Shown: piece by piece, positions 20,072-30,595 of the stretch
Layout: each line of letters starts with the position of its first letter
Numbering within the stretch: position 1 is the stretch's first letter
NCBI RefSeq assembly: GCF_019312595.1
Contig: NZ_JAHWDQ010000001.1
Location: 186,001 to 250,000, forward strand
Origin: Zhongshania aquimaris
GTDB lineage: Bacteria > Pseudomonadota > Gammaproteobacteria > Pseudomonadales > Spongiibacteraceae
DNA: 64,000 nucleotides
Reading direction: 5' to 3'
Made by a program: the position numbers and the translations under genes
The notes under the pieces: model-generated
The model's database searches: none
What the model was told of the DNA's origin: nothing
What the model saw: the letters and a program-made list of their open reading frames with translations, nothing else

Positions 20072-20707
20072 TCAATCCTCCCGTCGATCAGCACGGCTGA
20101 CCGCCTTAATAAATTCTGTCATTTTTTGCGTACATTTTTTGCCGGGCGCCTTCTCCACCCCGCCACTCACATCCATGGCAAAAGGATGGCAGGCCGCTAT
20201 CGCTGCACCGGCATTGCTCGGGGTTAGTCCACCCGCTAGCACAATCGGGAGCGCCAATTCACGGGGTACTCTATCCCAATCAAAAGATTCACCAGTCCCA
20301 CCGGGAATACCTGGCTTATAGCTGTCCAACAATAGCGCGCTTGCTGAAGAATAAGCCTGCGCAGCCGCAGCCACATCCAGACCATCTCGCATACGTAGCG
20401 CTTTCATATAAGGCACGGAAAACAAGTTGCAAAAATCAGGGGTCTCATCGCCGTGAAATTGAATGAGATCAAGCGAACAGCTCGTTAGTACATTCTGAAT
20501 TTCCGCCTCACTAGCATCCACAAACAAGCCTACTTTGCTTACAAATGGCGGTAACAACGACATGATACTAGCTGCTAGTTCAACACTGACCGCACGCGGA
20601 CTGCGCGGGTAAAATACAAACCCCAAAGCATCAGCACCGGCATCAATTGCTGCAAGCGCATCTTCAGCTTGAGTGATACCACAAATTTTTACGCGAGTAC
20701 GAAACAC
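20072..20707 (-). CDS. trpF: Phosphoribosylanthranilate isomerase
   Basis: Amadori rearrangement step of tryptophan synthesis. 211 residues, (beta/alpha)8 barrel. The general base Cys is in VKICGITQAEDA (about residue 9) and the acid Asp is in MDVSGGVEKAPGKK. GADALGFVFYPRSPR follows the first motif as usual. It is the first gene of trpF-trpB-trpA, separated from truA by 75 bp. trpE, trpG, trpD and trpC are not in the window, matching the split trp genes of pseudomonads. Confidence 0.96.
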   Translation of the reverse strand: MFRTRVKICGITQAEDALAAIDAGADALGFVFYPRSPRAVSVELAASIMSLLPPFVSKVGLFVDASEAEIQNVLTSCSLDLIQFHGDETPDFCNLFSVPYMKALRMRDGLDVAAAAQAYSSASALLLDSYKPGIPGGTGESFDWDRVPRELALPIVLAGGLTPSNAGAAIAACHPFAMDVSGGVEKAPGKKCTQKMTEFIKAVSRADRRED

Positions 20708-20782
20708 TTGGATGTACAGCCAGACAATTAACCGGAACGAATACTAACAAATAACTGCATTATTTGTCTGTAGATGTGGTCG

Positions 20783-21631
20783 CTAACCGGGAACAAAATC
20801 AGGGCCGACGCGCGATTCCGGCAATTCGAAGTGCGCGGGATAGCTTACATCGACCAAATACAAGCCGTGTGGTTTAGCCGTCACCCCACCTTGATTGCGA
20901 TCACGGCTATTCAAAACTTGCTGGGTCCACCCCACCGGCATCTGCCCACTTCCCACCGCGATAAGAACCCCGGCAATATTTCGGACCATATGATGCAAGA
21001 ATGCATTGCCCGCAATATCCAGCACAATATAGCGACCGTAGCGACTCACATTGGCATGGTGGATATTGCGCATAGCGGTCTTTGACTGACAAGAAGCCGC
21101 GCGAAACGCGCTAAAATCTTGCTCACCGAGTAATACCTGAGCCTCTTGATGCATTAAGCCTGCATCGAGAGGCTGGTCAATCAAGGTCACGCCCTTAGCT
21201 AAATGCGCGGAACGACGCGCCTGGTTCAAAATAATATAGCGATAACGCCGTGCCGTAGCGGAAAACCGAGCATGAAAATCATTACTGACAGGCTTAGCCC
21301 ACTGCACAGCAATGTCTTCTGGAAGCTTGGCGTTTACACCTGCAACCCAGGCCTTTAATGAACGGGAAACGGTGGCGTCAAAATGGACTATTTGATGGGT
21401 GGCGTGCACACCGGCGTCAGTGCGACCAGCACAAATTACCGTCACTGTCGTCGCGGCAATAGAAGAAATAGCGGCTTGGAGTGAATCCTGAACGGTGGCG
21501 ACACGCGGTTTATCTTGGCTTTGCCAGCCTCGGTAAGCGCTGCCCTGATATTCCACCGCCATCGCAATACGGCAACCGACCGGCAAGGGCTTGTCCTCAA
21601 ACCGGTCGAAACAATCTACATCTGCAGTCAC
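20783..21631 (-). CDS. truA: tRNA pseudouridine(38-40) synthase
   Basis: Isomerises uridines 38-40 in the tRNA anticodon stem-loop. 282 residues; catalytic Asp72 sits in GRTDAGVHA. The family blocks AFLHHMVRNIAGVL and RYIILN are present. About 20 residues precede the usual start, but the only nearby internal Met (24) would cut into the first beta strand, so the long start is kept. It lies 18 bp downstream of fimV, as in Pseudomonas. Confidence 0.95.
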   Translation of the reverse strand: MTADVDCFDRFEDKPLPVGCRIAMAVEYQGSAYRGWQSQDKPRVATVQDSLQAAISSIAATTVTVICAGRTDAGVHATHQIVHFDATVSRSLKAWVAGVNAKLPEDIAVQWAKPVSNDFHARFSATARRYRYIILNQARRSAHLAKGVTLIDQPLDAGLMHQEAQVLLGEQDFSAFRAASCQSKTAMRNIHHANVSRYGRYIVLDIAGNAFLHHMVRNIAGVLIAVGSGQMPVGWTQQVLNSRDRNQGGVTAKPHGLYLVDVSYPAHFELPESRVGPDFVPG

Positions 21632-21649
21632 AGGAATTTACAGCCAGTA

Positions 21650-24600
21650 TTATCCGATATTGTTTAAAAGTGTCTGTGCATCGCTTTGCTGCTGAATGTC
21701 GCCCTCTTGAAGGACTTCTTCCAACATTTCGCGAGCACCTTCACTATCACCCATATCGATGTAGGCGCGGGCCAAGTCCAGCTTGGTCGCAACTGACTCA
21801 GCATCTACCAGCGCGTCAAACCCTTCGGCTTCTTCCTCACCAGCATCAAACTCGTCAAACACGAGATCCTCAACAGAGATTGCTTCGTCAACAGGTGACG
21901 CCTCTTCGGACGATGTTGACGATGACTCTGCCGGCGCATCACTTTCTTGAGCAGGCGTTTCAGCAAACTCTAAGCTAGCGTCTGAATTCGCGTCATCTTC
22001 GGTAAAGAAGGTCTCATCAATGTCGAGCTCATCATCAACAGAGGAAACCGGCTCTGTGCTTGCAACTTCTTCAAGCGGCATATCAAAGTCAGAAAGCTCG
22101 AGATCGATCTCATCTTCATCATCTTGTAAATCTGACAACGAAGGAGTCTGCGCTGGCTCCGCCAAATCCATATCCAGGTCAGAAAGGTCCAAATCAACGC
22201 TTTCTTCTTCAGCCAGTGGCTCTAGCACCTGCTCTGGCTGCCCTTCAAGACCTGCGCTTAATTCATCGCTAGATGCCTTTACGTCAGCGAGTTCGGAATC
22301 ACCTAAGCCAGAGGCACCGATATCAAATTCCAGCGTGTCTTCGTCGCCAGACTTTGGCTCGCTGGAGGCGAGATCATCCAATTCAAAACTGCTAAGTTCG
22401 TCTTCGTCGAAAGAAATAACATCATCGTCTTCGGCATCGACTGTTTCGGCAACAGGAGCATCGTCCTCTAAAGCAAGCGGATTTGGCGTGGAAACGTCCT
22501 CAACAACCTCTTCGCTCACACCGGAGGCGCCACCGAAATCGCCGTCAAAATCAAAATCTAAATCCGCTAGATCAACATCTAAGGATTCCAAGGTGTCAGA
22601 GTCAGCGCCCGACTCGATATCATCAATTGTGCCTGATTCATTGATATTGCTGATCGGACTTGGCTCAAGCAGAGAAGCATTAGCCTCCGGCTCATCTAGC
22701 TCAAAATCAATATCATTGTCACTGAGACTGCGAATTTCTTCCTCTGCATCACCACCGATATCAAAATCCAAGTCATCCGCCGCGTCGACTGCAACACTCG
22801 CTCGGCTTACATCAACCGTATTATCTGACGCCTGAGATTCGTCACCCAGCCAGTGGCTAACACCCTCAATAGCTGACATCGACTCTTTAACACGGGCAAC
22901 TGCCGAATCGTTATTCAAGCTAAGCAGGTCTTGGTAGGCCAGCTCAAAATTATCTTGATCACGGGTGTCTAGATAAATATCGATTAGCTTTAAACGGAGT
23001 TCGGCATTTTCTGGATCCTGAGAAATGGCCGTTTTAAGTAAACTCGCGGCTTGGTCATAGCGGCCATAGGCCACATAAATTTCTGCTTCAGCAACGACAT
23101 CACCGGTTTGTGGTATTACCGCATCTGCAGCTGTTACCGCGCCTTCCGATTCATCCTGACCGTCCAAATCAGCGTCATCAGCCAACATCACTTCATCGGA
23201 ATCAGTCGATTCCGCATTCGACAGTGCATCGCCCCCTAAATCATCAAAATTAAAGTCGTCGGAGCTGAATACCGCCTCAGGGTCGTCGTCGGCCTCTACT
23301 GCACCAAATGCCTTCGACGAATCGCGATCAAACTCACCGCCGCTAGCAAACAATACCGGAGACTCGATTGAATCCCTATCGCTTAAATCGTCATCAAATG
23401 CCGCCAAATCTGCATCATCCTCAGCCGAATTACGGCGTCGAATGAATAAAACTAACAGCGCCAATAAGCCAAGTACAAAGCCGAGAACCAACATGAGGTT
23501 TTCGCTTAACCAATTTTGGGCCTGGGCGACTGGTGTTTTCGCGGCAGCAGGCTTGTTAGCAGCTGGCTTTTCCGTTGCCGGCTTGGCGTCGGCCTCGACT
23601 TTGGGGACGGCGACAGCGACATCCGTCGCAGAATCAGTTTCGGCGCTGGCGTCACTAGCCACAGCGGGAGCCATTGCCTCAGCTTCCGCCTCATCGCTAA
23701 TCGCTGAAGAATCTGGCACTTGCTGCCCATTTTGCAAGGCAGCCAACTGGCTATTCTTGAGCTCAATTAAGCTCTGCAGTGTCTGAATCTGCTTTTCCAT
23801 TTCTACAACACGATTTTGCATCGCACTGTTTTCAAGCTGGGTTTTTTCTAAATTTTCTTTCTCTACACGAATTTGATCACGCATGGCATCAAGTTCGTCT
23901 CCGCTGTCGGTGCTACCAGCACTGCCCAGGGAGAATTTAACCGCCGTATCTGTATCTGACGTCGGTTCGCTAGGGGATTTTGCGGTTGCGTCAATTTGCG
24001 GCGCCATTGGCGTCGCCGACGACGATGGAGCTGTCTCAGCCGAAGCGGTTTTAGGTGTCGTGGATCTGGCGACTCTCTCGCCGCGCCACTCCTTTGCTTG
24101 TAACTGTATTTCCTCCACAGCTTCTTGGTGATCAACTTGGCGAACTTCGTCTTCAGTTGGCAGGCGTAAAACATAGCCCGACTTAATCTGATTCACATTG
24201 CCATTCACAAAAGCTTGCGGGTTCTTTTTAACTAAAGCCAGCATAGTTTGCTGAGTTGTCACATACGAACTTGGACGCAATTTGCCCGCTATTCGCCACA
24301 TCGTATCGTGGTGTTGAACTCGGTATTCAGTGGCGGGGCTATCTGCGGGAGGCAACTCTTGTAGACGATCAACACTGCGCGCTGTTGGCGGAGCACGATC
24401 CACCGCGCCAATGGCGCCGCCTAACTCACGCGCCGGTGCCTGGCTTTGCACTGGTGTACTAAGCAAAGATTTCGGCGCTGATGCTGCAACGCTTGGATTC
24501 ACTGCTCGCGCGGGACTATCATCAGCATAGACCGGTAAATCCAGCAACACCGTGTATTCGCGTATCATTTTGCCATTGGGCCATCTCGCTTCAACAATGA

Positions 24601-24925
24601 AATCAAGATAGGGTTCAACGACCGCTTTTTCTGTGGTGACAATAATACGGCCGCTTCCACTCCCGATTACTTCAATCTGAAACTGCAAGCTAGATAGAAA
24701 TTGACTCCTATCAACCCCCGCATTTTCAAACGCACTGGCATCAGCCAGCTGCACTTTTATCTGTGCTACGTCTAACTCACCAATATCTCGGAGTGGGATT
24801 TCAGCGCGAAAAGGCTGGTTCAGAGTAGAATCCAGTGTTAACTCACCAAGGCCGAGTGCACTGACTAAACCGCTGTGCAGGGCACCAACTGTCAGTACCG
24901 CTTTTGCCAGCCTATTCCGCATCAT
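21650..24925 (-). CDS. fimV: FimV/HubP-type polar peptidoglycan-binding protein
   Basis: Large polar landmark protein (1091 residues). A signal peptide covers about 1-23, followed by the conserved FimV N-domain (LGELTLDSTLNQPFRAEI). A periplasmic LysM motif runs from about 199 to 255, a coiled coil near 350-395, and one transmembrane helix near 476-498. The cytoplasmic half is extremely acidic (Asp/Glu/Ser-rich) and ends in the FimV C-terminal TPR-like motif (DLARAYIDMGDSEGAREML). In Pseudomonas it organises type IV pili and polar cAMP signalling; in Vibrio HubP anchors chromosome and flagellar/chemotaxis proteins at the pole. A polar hub here is relevant to the flagellar-switch-like locus at 54-61 kb (inference only). 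Confidence 0.94.
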   Translation of the reverse strand: MMRNRLAKAVLTVGALHSGLVSALGLGELTLDSTLNQPFRAEIPLRDIGELDVAQIKVQLADASAFENAGVDRSQFLSSLQFQIEVIGSGSGRIIVTTEKAVVEPYLDFIVEARWPNGKMIREYTVLLDLPVYADDSPARAVNPSVAASAPKSLLSTPVQSQAPARELGGAIGAVDRAPPTARSVDRLQELPPADSPATEYRVQHHDTMWRIAGKLRPSSYVTTQQTMLALVKKNPQAFVNGNVNQIKSGYVLRLPTEDEVRQVDHQEAVEEIQLQAKEWRGERVARSTTPKTASAETAPSSSATPMAPQIDATAKSPSEPTSDTDTAVKFSLGSAGSTDSGDELDAMRDQIRVEKENLEKTQLENSAMQNRVVEMEKQIQTLQSLIELKNSQLAALQNGQQVPDSSAISDEAEAEAMAPAVASDASAETDSATDVAVAVPKVEADAKPATEKPAANKPAAAKTPVAQAQNWLSENLMLVLGFVLGLLALLVLFIRRRNSAEDDADLAAFDDDLSDRDSIESPVLFASGGEFDRDSSKAFGAVEADDDPEAVFSSDDFNFDDLGGDALSNAESTDSDEVMLADDADLDGQDESEGAVTAADAVIPQTGDVVAEAEIYVAYGRYDQAASLLKTAISQDPENAELRLKLIDIYLDTRDQDNFELAYQDLLSLNNDSAVARVKESMSAIEGVSHWLGDESQASDNTVDVSRASVAVDAADDLDFDIGGDAEEEIRSLSDNDIDFELDEPEANASLLEPSPISNINESGTIDDIESGADSDTLESLDVDLADLDFDFDGDFGGASGVSEEVVEDVSTPNPLALEDDAPVAETVDAEDDDVISFDEDELSSFELDDLASSEPKSGDEDTLEFDIGASGLGDSELADVKASSDELSAGLEGQPEQVLEPLAEEESVDLDLSDLDMDLAEPAQTPSLSDLQDDEDEIDLELSDFDMPLEEVASTEPVSSVDDELDIDETFFTEDDANSDASLEFAETPAQESDAPAESSSTSSEEASPVDEAISVEDLVFDEFDAGEEEAEGFDALVDAESVATKLDLARAYIDMGDSEGAREMLEEVLQEGDIQQQSDAQTLLNNIG

Positions 24926-25001
24926 AATGTCACCGTTTGTGTATTACCGCGCCTATTTGGTATTGGCCAAACGGGCTGCGCTTTTATAAAGAATCTCCGC
25001 A

Positions 25002-25016
25002 GGGCAGATACTGCCC
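25002..25016. other. Small perfect hairpin between usg and fimV
   Basis: GGGCAG-ATA-CTGCCC is a 6-bp GC-rich stem in the 137-bp gap between the usg end and the fimV start. No T-tract follows on the minus strand, so it is a weak candidate for a terminator; it could be a processing or attenuating hairpin ahead of fimV. Confidence 0.35.
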
Positions 25017-25062
25017 ATGACGATGTATCGCCATTTCTCTAAACAACATGCGTAGATATAAG

Positions 25063-26034
25063 CTAGATATTGATTTTTATCAAGATTTTAAGCAGAGCAA
25101 TTATGTTAATCACCGCACCATTACGAAGATTATCACCGACAACAGTACAACGAAAGACCGTTTCATCCTGCCTATCAACACTTAGTGCCGAAATATCAAT
25201 CGTATCGCTACCTTGTAAATTAACTGGCGTCGCTTCTGAGGTATCGTCTGATGGAAACAGCCTGAAGAGCTCACTTTCCGCCAATTGCCGCTTTACTTTC
25301 GCAAGTTCAACTTTGTCGACACAGCTGACTCGCAGCATCGCAGTGTGACCGTAAAAGACAGGAACCAACATCTCGCTAGCGGAAACAGCAACAGGGCTAC
25401 CGCCCAAATCTAACAAACTGGCCAAGCTGTGCTCCAATGCGGCACTGTGCTCTTGGCGTGCAAGCACGTTGAACGCCAATTGCTGACCAAACGAGGACTC
25501 TTCAGGAACTTGGCCATTCAGTAAACGTGCCGTTTCTGCCGCCAGAGTCTCAACGCCTGAACGGCCCCACACTGAAACTGGCTGGGCAACAGCGACGTTA
25601 ACCGAGCGAATACTCGCCTGCGGCAACAAGCGTAGCACCGCCGCGACATGGCTACTGACTGCGTCGGCGATCGCGAACAATCGACCACCTTCAATATCTG
25701 CAAAACTGTTGCAGTAAATGGCCACATCACCACGCTGGGCCAATGTATCGGTACAGTCGAGAACGACAACACCGGCATCTTCCGCCAAGTCGATCAAGCT
25801 AAGGTCGCTAAAACCTTCTGTTAACATAATAGCGACATCAACACCGTTAAAATCCGCCGCGCTTGAATCGTGAACGGCGACGGGTCTGCCGCGATACATC
25901 ACGGTTTCCCCTTCGCCGTCATCGGCATAGGCTTTGATACTGTCAACGCCAAGTTCAGCATCGGCCAGTGCTGTTAGCAGCAACTCGCCTTCGAGACCGC
26001 AGGCACCGAATACTGCAACACACTTATATGCCAT
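25063..26034 (-). CDS. usg: Usg-like aspartate-semialdehyde dehydrogenase paralogue
   Basis: 323 residues with the Asd fold. A Rossmann start VAVFGACGLEGELLLTAL and the later SASEMLVPVFYGHTAMLRV are recognisable. The catalytic Cys motif of Asd (GNCT) is absent from the equivalent region, so it should not be a functional semialdehyde dehydrogenase. Usg proteins of unknown role sit beside asd and truA in E. coli and Pseudomonas. Start and asd stop overlap by one base (TAATG), so expression is coupled. The hydrophobic C-terminal tail (IIALLKILIKINI) is odd for the family. Confidence 0.85.
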   Translation of the reverse strand: MAYKCVAVFGACGLEGELLLTALADAELGVDSIKAYADDGEGETVMYRGRPVAVHDSSAADFNGVDVAIMLTEGFSDLSLIDLAEDAGVVVLDCTDTLAQRGDVAIYCNSFADIEGGRLFAIADAVSSHVAAVLRLLPQASIRSVNVAVAQPVSVWGRSGVETLAAETARLLNGQVPEESSFGQQLAFNVLARQEHSAALEHSLASLLDLGGSPVAVSASEMLVPVFYGHTAMLRVSCVDKVELAKVKRQLAESELFRLFPSDDTSEATPVNLQGSDTIDISALSVDRQDETVFRCTVVGDNLRNGAVINIIALLKILIKINI

Positions 26035-27152
26035 TACTTAATATCACCAAGTAGGATTCGCAGCATGCGGCGCAGCGGTTCTGCCGCGCCCCATAATAGT
26101 TGGTCGCCCACGGTAAACGCAGACAAGTATTGCTCACCCATATTTAATTTACGCAAACGCCCTACGGGTACATGCAACTTGCCTGTCACTGCCGTTGGCG
26201 TTAATTTCGCCAGCGTTTCTGCACGATCATTTGGCACCACTTGCACCCAATCGTTGGCAGAGGCAAGAATGCCTTCAATCTCAGCAACTGCGACATTTTT
26301 AGTCAGCTTGATGGTCATCGCTTGGCTGTGGCAGCGCATAGCGCCAATACGCACACAGTTACCGTCGATAGCGATAGGCGAATCTGCGCGACCTAGAATC
26401 TTATTGGTCTCAGCCTGGCCCTTCCACTCCTCTCGGCTTTGGCCATTTTCCAATTGAGTGTCAATCCACGGCAGCAAGCTACCGGCCAGTGCGTGACCAA
26501 AATTATCTTTCGGGAAGCTGTCGCTACGCATTGCTTCTGCCACTTTGCGATCGATGTCTAAAATATTAGATCGGGGATCGGCGAGTTCGGTGGCAACACA
26601 ATCGCGCACCGACCCCATTTGATTAATCAGCTCACGCATATTCTGCGCGCCAGCGCCACTCGCCGCTTGATAGGTTTGAGCGCTCACCCACTCCACCAAG
26701 CCTTCGCGGAATAGCCCGCCAATCGCCATCAACATCAAACTCACGGTGCAATTACCGCCGATGAAGTTTTTAACACCGCGGCTCAAACCTTCTTTAATCA
26801 CATCGAGATTAACCGGATCGAGAATAATAATGGCATCATCATCCATCCGCAGCGATGAAGCGGCATCTATCCAATAGCCATCCCAACCACTGCTGCGCAG
26901 GGCTGGGAAAACCGATTTCGTGTAATCGCCGCCCTGACAGGAGATAATAATATCCATCGCCGCTAGCTCAGCAATATCACTAGCGTCTTTCAATGTGTCG
27001 ATATCGCGACCAATCGCCGGGCCCTGCCCACCTACATTCGAGGTGGTAAAAAATACTGGCTCAATACCATCAAAGTCTTTTTCTTCTAACATGCGGCCCA
27101 TCAATACTGAACCGACCATACCGCGCCAACCGACAAAACCTACCTTTTTCAT
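26034..27152 (-). CDS. asd: Aspartate-semialdehyde dehydrogenase
   Basis: NADPH-dependent step to aspartate semialdehyde, feeding lysine/diaminopimelate, methionine and threonine synthesis. 372 residues, like E. coli Asd. NADP loop [14 protein letters not shown]; catalytic Cys in [13 protein letters not shown] (about residue 136); the active-site His lies in the C-terminal part. It is 29 bp downstream of leuB and overlaps usg by one base, so it probably belongs to a leuC-leuD-leuB-asd-usg unit. Confidence 0.97.
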   Translation of the reverse strand: MKKVGFVGWRGMVGSVLMGRMLEEKDFDGIEPVFFTTSNVGGQGPAIGRDIDTLKDASDIAELAAMDIIISCQGGDYTKSVFPALRSSGWDGYWIDAASSLRMDDDAIIILDPVNLDVIKEGLSRGVKNFIGGNCTVSLMLMAIGGLFREGLVEWVSAQTYQAASGAGAQNMRELINQMGSVRDCVATELADPRSNILDIDRKVAEAMRSDSFPKDNFGHALAGSLLPWIDTQLENGQSREEWKGQAETNKILGRADSPIAIDGNCVRIGAMRCHSQAMTIKLTKNVAVAEIEGILASANDWVQVVPNDRAETLAKLTPTAVTGKLHVPVGRLRKLNMGEQYLSAFTVGDQLLWGAAEPLRRMLRILLGDIK

Positions 27153-27181
27153 AATATCTCCTGAATTCTGTTGTGCTGAAT

Positions 27182-28279
27182 TTACGCTGATGCCAGGGCG
27201 GCGATAACCGCATCGCCCATTTCAACGGTGCCGACCAAATTATTGCCTTCTGAGAAAATATCGGCCGTGCGAAAACCCTGATCTAAAACCGTACTCACTG
27301 CATCTTCAATACGCTGCGCCGCCGCAGGCTCATTAAGCGAATAACGCAGCATCATCGCCACTGACAAGATAGTCGCCAGCGGGTTGGCCTTATTTTGGCC
27401 AGCAATATCTGGTGCAGAACCATGACACGGCTCGTACATACCGCGGCCATTCACATCCAATGATGCTGACGGCAACATGCCAATAGAGCCGGTTAACATA
27501 GCTGCGGCGTCGGACAAAATATCGCCAAACATATTGCCAGTGACCACTACGTCAAACTGCTTTGGCGCGCGAATAAGCTGCATCGCCGCATTATCGACAT
27601 ACATATGACTTAGCTCGACGTCAGGATAGTCTTTCGCCATCTCGTCCATCACTTCACGCCATAACATAGTCACTTCTAAGACATTCGCCTTATCAACTGA
27701 ACATAAACGTCCACCGCGCTTTTGCGCCAACTCAAATGCTACTTTGCCGATCCGACGAATTTGCGATTCGTTATACACGTATGTGTTGTAACCCTCGCGC
27801 TCACCATTTTCTAATTCACGAATACCACGCGGCTGACCAAAGTAAATTCCACCCGTCAATTCGCGGACAATAAGAATATCTAAACCTGATACAAGCTCCG
27901 GTTTCAGCGAAGAAGCACCAGCGAGCTGCGGATATAAAATAGCGGGACGCAAGTTACCAAATAGATCCAAACGTTTTCGAATTTCAAGGAGGCCACCTTT
28001 CTCTGGACGATCTGCTGGCGGCAATTTATCCCACTTTGGGCCACCCACTGCACCAAGCAATATCGCGTCAGCCTTTTCGCAAATAGCGAAGGTTTCCGCA
28101 GGCAAGGCACTTCCGTGGGCGTCTATTGCAGCTCCGCCCACTAGCGCATGCTGTAGGACCAGCCCAAGGCCTTCGGACTCATTAACCCACTCCAATACCT
28201 TTGCTGCCTCTGCCATGATTTCATGGCCGATGCCGTCACCGGGTAATATGGCAATATTTCTTTGCTGACGTTCTGTCAC
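27182..28279 (-). CDS. leuB: 3-isopropylmalate dehydrogenase
   Basis: Third leucine step, NAD-dependent oxidative decarboxylation of 3-isopropylmalate. 365 residues. [15 protein letters not shown] at the N-terminus; substrate and metal blocks [27 protein letters not shown] and [18 protein letters not shown] are all intact. Start is a GTG at 28279 with GGAAGGA about seven bases upstream. Confidence 0.97.
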   Translation of the reverse strand: MTERQQRNIAILPGDGIGHEIMAEAAKVLEWVNESEGLGLVLQHALVGGAAIDAHGSALPAETFAICEKADAILLGAVGGPKWDKLPPADRPEKGGLLEIRKRLDLFGNLRPAILYPQLAGASSLKPELVSGLDILIVRELTGGIYFGQPRGIRELENGEREGYNTYVYNESQIRRIGKVAFELAQKRGGRLCSVDKANVLEVTMLWREVMDEMAKDYPDVELSHMYVDNAAMQLIRAPKQFDVVVTGNMFGDILSDAAAMLTGSIGMLPSASLDVNGRGMYEPCHGSAPDIAGQNKANPLATILSVAMMLRYSLNEPAAAQRIEDAVSTVLDQGFRTADIFSEGNNLVGTVEMGDAVIAALASA

Positions 28280-28330
28280 GTTAAATTCCTTCCAAAAAAT
28301 AATATGGTTTCGGGCCCGTTGGACGGCGCG

Positions 28331-28981
28331 TTAAACACCGTGCTCGCGGAATAACCAAGGGGATTTTTGCTGCCACTTAGATTCAAAAATCCGAATATCG
28401 TCGGCGTCTTCCAAGGTTAAACCAATGTCGTCTAGGCCATTCAGCAAGCAGTGTTTGCGGAAGCTATCTACGTCGAAACTAATTGCCTCACCCGCAGGCG
28501 TAACAATTTGCTGGGCGGCCAAATCAATCTTTAATGTAAACCCTTCATCGGCGTACATCGCTTTAAACAGCTCGTTCACCTTGTCTGCCGCGAGAACAAT
28601 CGGTAATACGCCATTTTTAAAGCAGTTATTAAAGAAAATATCGGCAAAGCTCGGCGCAATCACGCAGCGAAACCCATAGTCTTCTAGCGCCCACGGCGCG
28701 TGCTCGCGACTGGAACCGCAGCCAAAATTTTCGCGCGCGATTAGAATAGACGCATTGCTGTAGCGCGGAAAATTAAGCGGAAAATCAGGGTTTAAAGGCC
28801 GCACAGAATTATCTTGGCCGGGCTGCCCCTCATCTAAATAACGCAGCTCATCAAACAGATTGGGGCCAAAACCACTGCGCTTTATTGACTTCAAAAACTG
28901 CTTGGGAATAATCATATCGGTATCGACATTGGCGCGATCCATCGGTGCTACGATACCGTCAAGAACTGTAAATGCTTTCAT
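28331..28981 (-). CDS. leuD: 3-isopropylmalate dehydratase small subunit
   Basis: Partner of LeuC in isomerising 2- to 3-isopropylmalate. 216 residues beginning [36 protein letters not shown] is the swivel-domain substrate loop. The frame can be extended to 29029 but runs into leuC. The chosen ATG (second of a tandem ATGATG) is six bases after AAGGAG, and that AAGGAG begins within the leuC stop codon, so the two genes are tightly coupled. Confidence 0.95.
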   Translation of the reverse strand: MKAFTVLDGIVAPMDRANVDTDMIIPKQFLKSIKRSGFGPNLFDELRYLDEGQPGQDNSVRPLNPDFPLNFPRYSNASILIARENFGCGSSREHAPWALEDYGFRCVIAPSFADIFFNNCFKNGVLPIVLAADKVNELFKAMYADEGFTLKIDLAAQQIVTPAGEAISFDVDSFRKHCLLNGLDDIGLTLEDADDIRIFESKWQQKSPWLFREHGV

Positions 28982-28991
28982 CATAAACTCC

Positions 28992-30413
28992 TTAGATCCA
29001 ATCCCGCACGTCGACAAAATGGCCCGCAATCGCCGCGGCTGCCGCCATCGCCGGACTCACCAAGTGGGTGCGCCCACCAAAGCCCTGACGACCTTCAAAA
29101 TTGCGGTTAGATGTTGACGCGCAGTGTTCGCCTGCGCCAAGTTTATCGGCGTTCATTGCCAAACACATTGAGCAGCCAGGTTCACGCCACAGCAAACCCG
29201 CGTCCAAAAATATTTTATCTAATCCTTCCGCTTCCGCCTGTTTTTTAACCAAACCAGACCCAGGCACAACCATGGCTTCTTTCACATTGGCCGCCACTGT
29301 TTTACCGCGAACTACCGCCGCCGCTTCGCGCAGATCCTCGATACGCGAATTTGTGCAAGAACCGATAAACACCCGATCAAGCTTAATATCGGTAATCGCT
29401 TGACCGGCGGTCAGCCCCATATATTGCAAGGCGCGCTCGCAGCCACTGCGCTGTGCGGGATCGGTGTAATCATTGGGGCTGGGCACAATACCACTCACCG
29501 GCAATACCATCTCGGGGCTGGTGCCCCACGTTACTTGCGGCAAAATATCTGCGCCGTTAAGTACAACGGTTTTATCGAAAACAGCATCGTCATCGCTATG
29601 CAGAGTATTCCAATATTCCAGCGCCAGCTGCCACTCGCCGTCATTCGGCGCGAACGGGCGACCTTTAACGTAGTCGATAGTGACGTCATCAACCGCCACC
29701 ATCCCAACCCGGGCACCACCTTCGATGGCCATATTACAAATGGTCATACGACCTTCCATCGACAGCTTGCGGATAACCTCACCGCCAAATTCAATGGCGT
29801 AACCAGTGCCACCGGCGGTGCCGATTTTACCGATAATGGCCAACACCACATCCTTTGCCGTAATACCCGCACCGAGTTCACCGTCCACTCGCACCAGCAT
29901 GTTTTTACTTTTCTTTTGTATCAAACACTGCGTAGCAAGCACATGCTCTACTTCAGAGGTGCCAATACCGTGCGCCAAAGCCCCTAATGCGCCGTGGGTT
30001 GCAGTATGAGAATCGCCACACACCACCGTCATACCTGGTAGCGTTGCGCCCTGCTCAGGGCCAACCACGTGCACAATTCCTTGGCGCACATCATTGATTG
30101 AAAATTCGGTGATACCAAACTCATCGCAGTTTTCATCTAAGGTGCGCACTTGTATCCGCGACACTTCGTCTGCAATGGCCTCTACGCCGCCGCTGCGCTC
30201 AACTAGCTCAGTCGGCACATTATGGTCAGGCGTTGCGATATTCGCGCCGATGCGCCATGGTTTACGGCCAGCTAAACGAAGACCTTCAAAAGCCTGCGGC
30301 GAAGTTACTTCATGCACCAAATGACGGTCGATATAAAGCAACGCCGTGCCATCATCGCGCTCCTTTACCAGATGCGCATTCCACAGTTTGTCGTAAAGCG
30401 TTTGTCCAGCCAT
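28992..30413 (-). CDS. leuC: 3-isopropylmalate dehydratase large subunit
   Basis: [4Fe-4S] subunit of the isomerase of leucine synthesis. 473 residues from the ATG at 30413 ([11 protein letters not shown], the family start; an upstream ATG at 30428 would add five residues). Cluster cysteines lie in [13 protein letters not shown] and [22 protein letters not shown] is intact. It is first in the leftward leuC-leuD-leuB-asd-usg set and divergent from a LysR gene, which probably regulates it. Confidence 0.96.
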   Translation of the reverse strand: MAGQTLYDKLWNAHLVKERDDGTALLYIDRHLVHEVTSPQAFEGLRLAGRKPWRIGANIATPDHNVPTELVERSGGVEAIADEVSRIQVRTLDENCDEFGITEFSINDVRQGIVHVVGPEQGATLPGMTVVCGDSHTATHGALGALAHGIGTSEVEHVLATQCLIQKKSKNMLVRVDGELGAGITAKDVVLAIIGKIGTAGGTGYAIEFGGEVIRKLSMEGRMTICNMAIEGGARVGMVAVDDVTIDYVKGRPFAPNDGEWQLALEYWNTLHSDDDAVFDKTVVLNGADILPQVTWGTSPEMVLPVSGIVPSPNDYTDPAQRSGCERALQYMGLTAGQAITDIKLDRVFIGSCTNSRIEDLREAAAVVRGKTVAANVKEAMVVPGSGLVKKQAEAEGLDKIFLDAGLLWREPGCSMCLAMNADKLGAGEHCASTSNRNFEGRQGFGGRTHLVSPAMAAAAAIAGHFVDVRDWI

Positions 30414-30561
30414 AATCCCCTGCCCCATCTCATCGCACGCTTTGTGAATTAAGCGTATTTACCCAGTCTGCGATAGCCAAACTACTGGTGTAGTCAGTTA
30501 TCAGAACCGCAATACTACGCAGCACAATCAAATAACACAAATTCATATTTTTCATTATTTG

Positions 30562-30578
30562 CATTCCAACATGGAATG
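30562..30578. promoter_or_regulatory. LysR-type operator (T-N11-A box)
   Basis: CATTCCA-ACA-TGGAATG is a perfect 7-bp inverted repeat that contains the LysR consensus T-N11-A in its centre. It sits 18 bp upstream of the lysR ATG, over the likely promoter (TGATAATAT follows directly), and in the 182-bp gap shared with leuC. Autorepression and leuC control are inferred from this position. Confidence 0.7.
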
Positions 30579-30595
30579 ATAATATCCTAACACCC

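Noticed and set aside
22020-22835. Long Ser-rich plus-strand frame opposite fimV
   Set aside because: It is the antisense of the Asp/Glu-rich FimV tail; GAT/GAA/GAC codons read backwards give Ser runs. No ribosome-binding site or family resemblance.
29400-29987. 195-codon plus-strand frame within leuC
   Set aside because: Antisense shadow of a certain, fully conserved gene.
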